Of a stretch of DNA of 13,975 nt, positions 1 to 9,147 are shown in pieces (the stretch's first letter is position 1; each line of letters opens with the position of its first letter). The notes below the pieces were generated by a model. It ran no database searches, had not been told where the DNA came from, and saw nothing but the letters and a program-made list of their open reading frames with translations. A program made the translations under genes and the position numbers. Origin of the DNA: Podila epigama. Lineage: Eukaryota > Mortierellomycota > Mortierellomycetes > Mortierellales > Mortierellaceae. The stretch is taken from contig JAAAVE010000756.1 of the NCBI GenBank assembly GCA_015679605.1, positions 1-13,975 on the forward strand, in the 5' to 3' direction.

Positions 1-761
1 GTAGATTTGGCAATAATAAAGTGAATGAACATTGGCAAGTGCACAAAAACATGGCGATGGTGACGTGCAAAGTCTCTGTCTTTGACTTTTTTTTCTTCTT
101 TGGTTGTTTGTTTTGAACGTGTATTTGATGAGATGAATATCGATGGTTTGGTTGATTAAGCTGAAATAAAGGGCAACTTGCTCTAAGTGCTAATGCAAAC
201 AAACAACCCTGTGTACTTGTTGAAAGCATTTGGACAGGAGGAAGAGTGAAGCGAACATCATTTATGATCCTGAGTATAGGGGCTTAACAACGGTTCAAGA
301 TAATCATAGACTTGAGAATTACTGTTCTTCACGAACATAATATACAGATCTGTAAAACGACGACGATATGCTAAAATGTCATTGCATATGCTTTGTAATG
401 TGATTGTCAAAATGGTTACATTTCATCAAAGCATTGCATCTTGTATTATTTCTTGCGTCAACACGAACCACAATGGTCTCGTCTATCGTTTTTTGTTTAA
501 AAAAAATCAACGCACAAGCCAATTCTGTTGCTTCTCCTTGCCAACAACTCTTGGTTTCTTCGTATACACGGATTAGAGCATGTACCATGCTGTCATGCTA
601 TCATGCTAACAACAATTTTTGCAATATGCATGGCAGGCCATAAATTTTCATGAAAAAAAGTTTGGTAACATGCATGTGTGCATGTGTGTGTCAAATGCTT
701 TTGCAAAAAAAAATTGGATGATATGGTTTGTATTTGAGTTTTGAAAATCAAGAACAATGAA
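1..761. other. 3' flank of the receptor gene; no gene recognised
   Basis: This AT-rich sequence lies downstream of the receptor stop codon. It contains small ORFs without recognisable domains and a TGCATGTG/TGTG simple repeat near 670-691. A nearby CATGCTATCATGCTA duplication (about 590-607) is also present. No canonical AATAAA polyadenylation signal was found on the coding strand close to the stop. Confidence 0.5.
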
Positions 762-1001
762 CTACTTGTTCTTTGCTTTCTTCTTGTTGTTGCTACTCTT
801 TCCAAACGATCGAACGGATTGTTCTTCTTGTTGCTTCAGGAGCATGCGTTCAAGTTGCTTTTGGAACTTGCGTCGGTCTTGTAGCTGCTTGGCCTTATAG
901 GCCCACCAGCGCACTGGGTCTGGCACAAACACTGTGCCAATCGCCATTGGGGGTAGTCGTTGTTCAGTATTATACAGGGTATCTTCAGCCGCACCTTGGC
1001 T

Positions 1002-1043
<42 letters not shown>

Positions 1044-4000
1044 GCTAAAGCTCATATCTCCTTGGTTCTGTAATTTCACTCCTCCACCAGAGTCGTTGCA
1101 ATTAGAGCTGTACTCTCCGATTCCATTCCATGGATCGCCTTGTTGATGAACAGCCCTAGTGCCATTATCACCTGGAAACACAATGAGAACATTCATCGCC
1201 AATAGAGGTCCTGGCTCATACACTTGCCGTCCACGCATCTTGATGACCTTTCGTGGCTTTTCTCCTGTTTCAGATCGATATTCATCTTTTTGTGTCCTTG
1301 TCGCCGTCTCCTTTCCTTGCTTGGTTCCGACCAGCTTCTCTAGTTCAATCGCCATCTCACCTTCTTGATCCTGAATGACGTTCCAATCACGGTCCTCCTC
1401 TTGCCTTTTCAAACTTTGTTCGGCCATTGATTGTGAACGCTTCATCGTACTTGGACCAAGGGTACGGGATGTGATAAAAGTTGCAGTCCTGTACACATCT
1501 CGTAGCGAAGACTGCGATCGTGTACTCCGCACTGTCCGAGAATGTAGTCGTGGGCGACGAGAAGAGGCAGTTGAAGGACTAACCCTTGATGAAGATTGAG
1601 CTGACCGTAAAGATGCGTGGGCTTTGCCTTTGATATCTTGCTTACTGAGGTTGTCAGATATGGATGAGGGTCCCACCCCTTGATAAGCAAGATTGGCCTT
1701 CATGTTGGCCGTCTTTCGCTCGCGCACTAGGCAACGCTGATACCGCTTCAAATTCTTTAGCGTTCTAGGCACCATACCTGAATGGAAGGGTAAAGGTTCT
1801 ATAGACAGTGGCTGCACTTTAACAGGGTTCCGCTTCCTGAATATGGGCTCCTGCAACTCTTGCGCGGATTGATATCGGTTCAGATGGTCCTGGCGTTTCT
1901 GGTGTAAATCGGGATGAGATGATAACGCTGAAAGGTCTACAACCTCCTGTAAACTGTCGTAACTGGCCTGGGAGCGTATTGATCCACTCTCTTCGGTTGT
2001 CGATAGAACATTCTGCACAGTAAGTCGTTCACATTCCTCAGGTCCGACCTTGGATGAACCGTGCAGTCGGAGTGAGGCACTCCGGCTAAGGTTTTTCAAT
2101 GACCAGACGCGTTGTAGACTTTGAGGTGATGAATTTTTATCCTTGTCCCCATCTCGGGATCCCTGTCTGCTATTACGGCGAGTGGGTGTGGACTCTTTGG
2201 ATCTGACGGACGAGCTTATTGTGGTTGGAGTGGTGGGTGGATGTGGCGGAGTGGTAGGTGGGAGATCGAGGGGCCTCTTCTCATCCTCTGCTGGCGTGGA
2301 CGAGATCATGACTGGGTTCACAGCAATATCTTGGATGAAATCGGATCGGTGCTTTGGCCTCAATTCGTCAACAATGCTTTGCATGTCATACGAATGACAG
2401 GACTGGACTACCTTAGCATCCGATGATGATCCAGGGACTGTCCTGTTTGAAGCTACTATGTCAGGTTCGGTACTTTGGAAAGTATGTGACCTGGCGCGAT
2501 GAGCAGACCGATGCCGCAAATGCGCTGGCCCAGAGATAGCAGCAATGCCTTTCAGGTCCTGTACACCAACAACAATCCGATACATGGGCTTCTTTTCCAA
2601 CAAATCATTATCGGATCCAGAGGGCCCCAAACCACCACGGAGACCAGCTCTTCTACGTTGCCGGTCGTCGTCATCATCACCCAATAGCTGCATTTCGGCG
2701 TTGCGGTGGGCATGGTCTCGGTCCTCGATAAGCTGTCTGATCTTGCGTACCACAAAGACCAGTAGGATGATGGAGAGTATAAGTCCAAGCATGAAGAAGC
2801 CTAATGTGGCCATATTGAACTTTGGTCCTGAAGGTTTGTCCGTAGTGATGGGCAAATCCAATACTGTCACAGTGACTGTAAAGGAGAGTGCCGATGGATT
2901 GGAGTTTCGGAGCGAAAAGACATAATATCCTGCAAATCGACGAGGATCATTGGCGGGAAAAGTAATATACGATGATGACTCCTGCGCGGCGGTGAAGAGG
3001 CGAAGGGCGGATGAAGAGACGCTCGAATCGAGGCCAGAGTACTTTGTCCATCGGTTCATGAGTTCACTGCTATTCAGGATGCCAGTGGCTGTGATTACTT
3101 CTCCGTCAGGGTGACTCGAATTGCCAACCGCATCCTGAGGGACAGGGGCTGAAGTATCCGAGGATCCATCCCAGGTGCCATCGGTCAGCCCATGAGTTGC
3201 TCTCCAGTACATGTTCATAAACCCCTCCCACACATTCAATGTCTTGAATTCAAGTGTCGACGTTGGAAGCGTCCTAATCTCAAAAAGAATATCCCTGTCA
3301 TAGTCGTCGATATAAACCTTAAAAGTCTTTTCCTCTCCGGACTGGATTGTGCTAAAGTATGGGTTAGATTGGTCGAGTGCTGTTCGTGGTGGACATCCGT
3401 CTGCATGAACCACCTGTGACTTGAGTTCGGGCCGTTGACGGAGGAGGTCCTGTAGTGTAGCGGACCTCGGTGCGTCTACAGAGCTTCCTTCAATATACGA
3501 CTCTTTAGCCTTTTCTGTGTCAAATAAGCAAAGCCCATTGACATATGAACAGTAGTTGGGGTTGCAGTTTTGGCAGTCGTCATACAAGTTACACCAGCGA
3601 AGAGCTATGATAATGATGAATACAATTTTTTGTTAGTATACAAGTTTTGAACATTTGACCCCCCTTTTTTTTTCAATATCATCTATACAAGACCCTGGAC
3701 ATACCACGACAATTGTTGATGGTTCCTGGTGTTGCAGTAGGGAGATACATAGTAATATTGAGTACATCTCCATGGTCCCGTCCATCGAACCCGCCGAAAA
3801 TATAAGCTGTCCAAGCAGTTTTGCTCCCGCCTGGACTACCAGGTGGTCTCAATATCATAGTGTGGTTGACTCTTCCATGAATAGCCGTATCCCGTCCTGA
3901 ACCTGACACATCATACGTTGTCCACTTTTGACATGCTATATATTATTTCAAGTAACACAATCATTAAGAACCATCATTTTGAGAAATAGACGATAAATGC

Positions 4001-6658
4001 GGATGTGTCGCCGAACAAAGTAATAAACCCAGCTTACAAGTTACAAAACAATCCCAGCATAAACTTACACAGGTCAAAAACAGCAAAGTTTCTTTCGTAG
4101 CAAGGTTGCTCCTTTTCGTTGACGCCAGGTCCTGCAGGTCGCATGCCGCCATACATAACTACGGCATCATTACCAACGATTCCTGCAGGTGCCCATACAC
4201 TCGAGATAGGGTCATACATGACAGGTGGAAGGTACTGAGTCACCATGTCATCGTCAGGGTCATCGCCATCGTCACTGGTGTCACTAATGTTATATGTCGC
4301 ACTTGGATCCGTGCCAATGACACTGCCGACAGGGGTCGCCGTCAAAGGGTCAACTCTTGGCGCCAAGGCGTACCATAGGTCCTGAGATACTAGATACTGA
4401 AAGGTTACTGTATTCCGTGTGCTCCTGTTGACCATGCCCCCAAAGTAATAAATTGACTCTGTCGCCTTGTGATATACGGCTGTCGCGCCTGCAAGGCCGA
4501 CGGAATTGCGATGATCGGATTTCTTCCACAGTCTGGTCTCTACATAGAAAAAGCGAACCACAAAAAATAGTGAGTATCTTTTTGAGCAATGCTGGACTAG
4601 TCGGGAAAAAAAATTGTATTATCCTGCGCCTAAAAGATATATGAAGAAAAAAAATAAAAACTCACCAAGATCGAAAACGTGCAACTCGCGGGCTATATTT
4701 CCTGCCTTGGTCCAACCACCAAAGACGTAGAGTAGATGATCGACAACGACACATGCTGCCCCAGAAAGTCCTTGTGGTGGTTTCTCTGGGTTGTTGGCAT
4801 GTATCTGAGTCCAGTTCCGTTCGTTGAATCGCCATAGATCTGCCACGCCGCCAATGACAGTGATACCTCCATAGATGTACAAGTCATCCTTGTACATGAA
4901 GGAAAAATGACTATAGCGTTGATCAGGACTCTTTGTGCTAAGGTTGATCTTGTTCCACTTGTTTGTTGCTAACACACACGTACATTGAGGGCAAAAAAGG
5001 TGAGCATAATGAATTCAGTGGCGCCCTGACAAAAACCGTATTCTTTTGAGCTAGACAAAAAGCAAGAGCTTACCAAAGGAGTACGTTAAAAGATCCCACA
5101 TGAACGTCTCTTGCAGACTTGTGCCTCCTGTGATATAGACCATGTCCTTTTTCGGATCGTAGGCCATAGAATGCTGTGATCGTGGCTTAAAGTCTTTGAA
5201 TCCCGTAGAGTCTAAAAAAGAAAGGGTGTTGAGTGGAAAAAAGGTGACCCCGTGTTAAAATAAAATAATCGTATTCCCCCATCTTTGTGAAAATTGATCT
5301 TTCCGAGTTTCGCTCTCTTGTTGCGTTGTTGCACGTACCTAATTCGCACACGGGCCCTGCGTATCGGTCATGGCACGAGCAAGTGTTTGTACTACTACAT
5401 GTCCCCCGCCCTGATGGAACACAGATAGAGCATGGGTCTAGTTAAAAAAAAAAAAGAGATCTCATCAGGTGAATACAGGTTTTTCAGTGCATTGACTCAA
5501 CCTTCTTGACTGCCCATTCCCCGATGTGCATCTTTTTTAAATATATGCATAAATATCAGGATTACATACTGATGGCTGTCCAGGCTGCAGTAAAGCCAAA
5601 AGAACCTGTTGTGTTCGTATGAGACGTAAAGACCGCTGTGAGCTCAGGTCCTGAAGAGTAGATGTTGAGAGATCGTTCCACCCAAATGTTTCCACACAAC
5701 TTGGCGATAATGGGTGAGTTTGTGTTTGGTCCGTCATAAAAGGTCAAGTAGTCCAACCTATTTGCATGGGAAGATTTGGCCATAGAGGTCAAAAGAACAA
5801 AAAAAAAAAAAAAAAAAAAAGGATGTTCTTGTTAAAAAGTTGTTCAGACACCAATTTCGTGGATATGAATCCCCCTTTCTGAATAGAAGATTCTTCCTGT
5901 ATTTCTCCCCCCTTTGCTCCTTGAAAAAAACTAAAATGAAGTATCCGCTGGGGCCATGTGCAAAATGAGAAAAATGAAACTTACCCGCAGACCAGCTGCA
6001 GAGGTGTTGTAAAGTTGACCGCAATGATTTGGTTCGATCCGTGACCTGTTGAGGATGGCGCAAGCATTGTCCAGGAACAGGACCGTGCTGTGGCTGGATA
6101 CGCTCCATCCGGCGAGTTGCTTGCAAAGGTACCATTCGTTGCTGGTCCAAGGACATAGGGCGCCTCTGAATTGCAAATCATGGTCGCCACTTTTGCTTGG
6201 ACTACCCGAACCTGCGGGTCATTCCACTGAATAAGTTGATTAGGATTAAGGTTACTGCTGCTACTGAGGGTAGCGGTGCCACCTTGGCTATCGACCGCAG
6301 CAGCGTGGGCAATAGCTTTGCTGCCTCCAGGTGACTGGTCATCATCAGCATTGTTCTTTTGAACGCTACCGGTACTGTCATCGGCACTAGGAGTATAGGA
6401 AGTGGGACTAGTGCTATCGACATCACGTTTAACGTGGCTTGCTCTTGTTGGACGTCGCTGTGTGTTGGGTATAGTATTGCTGTGGCCTGGAAACAGAATA
6501 TGCTGTCCGGGCTTTGCTCGCACAGTGTCTGAACCTCCCCTAACAGCCACAGCCACAGCCTCAGCCTCAGCCGCAGAACTGTGTGACAAATTTGATGCAA
6601 GAGATGCCAAAAGGACAATGATAAGTGTGAGAAATGAGAATGACGAGCGGAAATGCAT
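762..6658 (-). CDS. Attractin/MEGF8-like receptor: CUB-EGF-kelch-PSI single-pass membrane protein, 8 exons
   Basis: Exons (minus strand): 6658-5985, 5757-5570, 5437-5339, 5211-5074, 4968-4666, 4539-4069, 3935-3705, 3604-762. All introns are GT-AG. The total is 4947 nt, giving 1648 aa plus a TAG stop. Seen: a signal peptide at about 1-29; a CUB domain at about 140-287, including the YDGPNT stretch and Cys pairs; one EGF module at 288-320; a kelch propeller at about 321-699 with repeated GG-containing blades (YITGG, YIYGG, YVFGG, YYFGG, VMYGG, YIFGG); a Cys-rich PSI module at about 700-727; and one transmembrane helix at 966-987 followed by basic residues. At least ten N-x-S/T sequons precede the helix, as expected for an ectodomain. 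The cytoplasmic tail of about 660 residues is Ser/Arg-rich, with 14 Asn in a row (1556-1569) and a charged, coiled-coil-like C-terminus. Known: this domain order defines the attractin/MEGF8 family. Inferred: a cell-surface adhesion or signalling receptor with unknown ligand. The first in-frame ATG is at 6739 and would add 27 residues; 6658 was chosen because it puts the signal peptide at the N-terminus. Confidence 0.85.
1003..1044 (+). repeat. (TTG)14 trinucleotide microsatellite encoding poly-Asn
   Basis: There are fourteen uninterrupted TTG units on the plus strand. On the coding strand they read as 13 AAC plus one AAT codon, a run of 14 Asn at residues 1556-1569 of the receptor-like protein. 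Perfect repeats of this length are expected to be length-polymorphic. Confidence 0.95.
5339..5437 (-). other. Single symmetric exon encoding exactly one EGF-like module of the receptor
   Basis: This 99-nt exon lies between a CTAG acceptor and a GTACGT donor. It encodes residues 288-320 with six Cys spaced as in EGF modules (CxxC, C, CxC, C, ending YAGPVCEL). Both flanking introns are phase 1. Confidence 0.8.
5799..5820 (+). repeat. 22-bp poly-A (poly-T on the coding strand) in receptor intron 1
   Basis: This is an uninterrupted run of 22 A on the plus strand, about 40 bp from the intron 1 acceptor. On the coding strand it is a poly-T tract that may act as the polypyrimidine element. Homopolymers of this length are prone to sequencing length error. 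Confidence 0.9.
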
Positions 6659-7274
6659 GGCTGAGGAGGATGTGGTGGTGGTGGTGGCATTCCGCCGCTG
6701 AGTCGACTCCTTGTAGGTTGTTGCAACGTGAGAATGCATTGTAGTGACTAGGCCGAGTGATGCCGCGCTTGTGGCAGCGTGGACTGGCCTTTGGCGGGCG
6801 CGGGGCAATGTAAACTTTGAAGTATCTGGGGTTTAAATGAGCGAGGGTGTGCTACGTGGTGGTAATGCTTTTTTTAACAAATGCAAGTAAGAGTGCTTTC
6901 TTTTGTGTAGGCGGTAGTGACTGAGTGCGATATGAAGGAGAAGCGAATGTGTGAATATGGGGAAAGAAATGAGTAAAAATAGATGTGAATGGACGGACAG
7001 AGAGTGAGGAAAAGGAAAAAAAAAGCAAAACGCAACGGCAGAAGAAAAGGAAAAAGGAGTAATTTTAAAGGGTGCAAGAAGAAGTGTGCTGATTTGGGAA
7101 AAAAGTGTAGGTTTATCGGATGAGCATTCGCCATCCTTGGATGTTGAATAAAAGCAAGGCAAATGCCTCACCCTGGTCGCGCGTCAATGCTTCAATTGGT
7201 CGCGATCCGTGTATTCGTCAAGTTCCATAGGATATATAATGTTACATTGAACTTTTGTGGGTATGAATATGTGT
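6659..7274. other. Intergenic region between DAM1 and the receptor gene, with a pyrimidine-rich promoter tract
   Basis: The DAM1 3' flank occupies roughly 7100-7274. From about 6890 to 7080 the coding strand is strongly C/T-rich with T runs, consistent with the receptor's promoter. The segment 6659-6739 is open in the receptor frame and would code for 27 extra residues if the ATG at 6739 is used. No other gene was recognised. Confidence 0.5.
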
Positions 7275-7490
7275 TTATCGCCTGGGATATCGATCGGGGT
7301 TCAGCGAGAAGAGAACTCCTTTGTTGCTCGTCTTGACGACCTCCTTGGCATGAACCAGCACGCCCAAGTACTCGTTGCACCGATGGCGCGCCACCCCCAT
7401 GCCAACAGCTGCCACAAGATCCGGTAGGTACTGGCCTTCACTGTGCTCTGCTAATGACCGCATAATCGCTTCCAGTGCGCTACGATGAGG
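7275..7490 (-). other. Winged-helix-like module encoded by DAM1 exon 4
   Basis: Encodes Dam1 residues 329-399. The order is helix 1 (HRSALEAIMRSLAEH), helix 2 (YLPDLVAAVG), a longer helix 3 (about 362-375) and a short KTSNKGVLFSL strand-turn-strand resembling a wing. The phase-0 acceptor at 7491-7493 is supported by a TAACTAAC branch-site match near 7568-7575, with no intervening AG on the coding strand. The fold is inferred from pattern only. Confidence 0.5.
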
Positions 7491-8872
7491 CTGTAGTCGA
7501 CAAAAGCATCATGAACATAAATATAACAAAGGTAGCATGGTGGTCAAAGAATACAGAAATTTCGTTATGTTAGTTAAATGTCTCTTGAGCTACACAAGAT
7601 CCCGTTGGCCTACAAATGATTAAAGTATCGTTTTTTTTTACCTCATCTCGGTACTTGAGCGGTAGTCGCTCAGCCATCTTCTTCATCACGACCTTCCCGG
7701 CAAGTTTACGGACCTGGCCATTGGCGCCCACGCGTGAAGGTCCAGACGCTGCAGAAACTGGACGTGGAATCTTTCCTCGCATGGCTCCACCTCCAACGCC
7801 TGCTGCTGCCGTCCTTGACTTGGACAAAGCTGTGCCTGTGCCTGTCCCTGTCCCTGTACCTGCACCTCCTCTGTATCGCATCTTGGAGGACGAGGATGCT
7901 GACGCCGATGCCGCCGATGCTGCAGCCTGCTGGGCTGCCAATGCTGCCTGAATTCGCTCAGCCTCCTGTCTCTCTAATTCCTGACGTTGTCGCTCCTGTT
8001 CCTGCTCCTGCTCTATACGTTGTCTTTCTTGGATCCGATCCAATTCCTCTTGTTGTCTTTGTAGTAGCTCAGCCTCTGTAAAGTCAAAGTGTGAAAGGGT
8101 AAAAAAAAAAAAAGATTTGCCAAGGGAGAATCCTTGTTAATATCAGGAACTGAATGGCCATGTAAATCAACTCCTGGAACAAACTGGCAGGTGACGTGCG
8201 CGTAATTTACCTGCTTCACGTTGACGCTGCCTCTCAAAAGATTCTTTCACAGGAGCCTATCAATAATGGACAGTGAAAGGACACAGTAAAAAAAAAATTG
8301 TTCAGTTGTCTTTGACAACTTTGACAACGTCGCGTCAAAACCTCTGTAAAAAACGAAATCAATCCTACCTCGGTCCATTCAACAGACGCGGCATTCATCT
8401 TGAGTCCATAGAGAAATGAACCAAAGGACTCATTGAAACTTGCTAGCCCTGCATGGATCTCCGAAACGACAGTCATTTTCTCTACAAGCTCTTCCACCGC
8501 GAGGCAGAACGAATCCACTGGGTTCTCAAGCTGTATCGAGATGGGTGTGTGCAGTGGTTGACTTGCGTGTTGAGAATGTGATGAATGGAAGTGACTGGTG
8601 GAAGAGGCCCCATGACCAACTGAGTACGCATGAAGGGACCGACGGAACTTGTTGTGATCTGGTTCTCCTGGATTCTGTCGAACTGGTAATGTAAAGATGT
8701 TGTTTTCTGAGGTTGCTGACGCGAGGTCTACTGTTTCAGTCCCTGAACTTGTCGCTGGTGTCCTTGTCTCTACAGAAGAGAACCCTCCCGGGCCAAATGA
8801 CCGATTAAACTGTAATGAAGGTGTGATCCTGGACTTTCGACGATTAAGCGTCTCATTTCCTCGTGTTGTCAT
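7275..8872 (-). CDS. DAM1: DASH complex subunit Dam1 with a C-terminal winged-helix-like extension, 4 exons
   Basis: Exons (minus strand): 8872-8369, 8256-8211, 8075-7642, 7490-7275. The total is 1200 nt, giving 399 aa with a TAA stop. The start is the first in-frame ATG of exon 1. Seen: a Ser/Thr-rich N-terminus with an RRKS basophilic-kinase-like site at 11-14; the Dam1 core at about 108-175, carrying FNESFGSFLYGLKMN followed by the WTEAPVKESF turn (joined across intron 1); an E/Q/R-rich coiled-coil-like stretch at about 175-230; an Ala/Ser run; six GT/GA-type dipeptides at 254-265; a basic linker at about 268-315; and exon 4 (329-399), whose helix-helix-helix-wing pattern resembles a winged helix. 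Known: Dam1 is the microtubule- and Ndc80-facing subunit of the ring-forming DASH complex at fungal kinetochores and is regulated by Aurora B. Inferred: the same role here. Function of the exon 4 module is unknown. The last donor (GTAAAA) is weak, so an intron-retaining 351-aa form is possible. Confidence 0.85.
7831..7866 (+). repeat. Six tandem degenerate hexanucleotides encoding Gly-Thr/Ala dipeptides in DAM1
   Basis: Six units of the form TGTNCC are seen, the last one diverged (TGCACC). On the coding strand they give alternating Gly and Thr/Ala at residues 254-265, a flexible linker between the coiled-coil-like and basic regions. Confidence 0.85.
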
Positions 8873-9147
8873 GCTGTGTGTGTAAGAATGCCAAAGACTA
8901 TTTTTTTTTCCTGGTGGCAAGAGAAAAGAGGACAAGAAATAGAGCTATCCTCTGTTTGAGGATTGGTGCCTGACTACGTGCAAAAAAAAAGCCCTTGACA
9001 TCAAAGCCACATTTTCTTCTCCACCCCCCTCGTTGTCATCAAAGAGTATCATGTCAAGAAAAAAAAAATGTGAAAAGCTTATTTTTAATATACAGAGATA
9101 TGGGATAGTCATGAAGTATTTAATTAATATATAGTGGGAATGGGTCT
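8873..9147. other. Intergenic region between the Ca2+-ATPase 3' end and the DAM1 start
   Basis: This 275-bp stretch must hold the ATPase 3' UTR and the DAM1 promoter. On the coding strand the ATPase stop is followed by AT-rich sequence, including an A-rich TTAAAAATAAGC element around 9077-9090 that could serve in polyadenylation. A T-run and C/T-rich stretch lie nearer DAM1. No cell-cycle box such as ACGCGT is present. Confidence 0.5.

Noticed and set aside
5799-5820. Poly-A run considered as the tail of a retroposed element
   Set aside because: No target-site duplication or element body is adjacent. It fits an intronic poly-T tract on the coding strand.
6833-7171. Minus-strand ORF of 112 codons between DAM1 and the receptor
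   Set aside because: The product is a Phe/Ser/Leu-rich reading of a C/T-rich promoter tract, with no domain or plausible splice connection.
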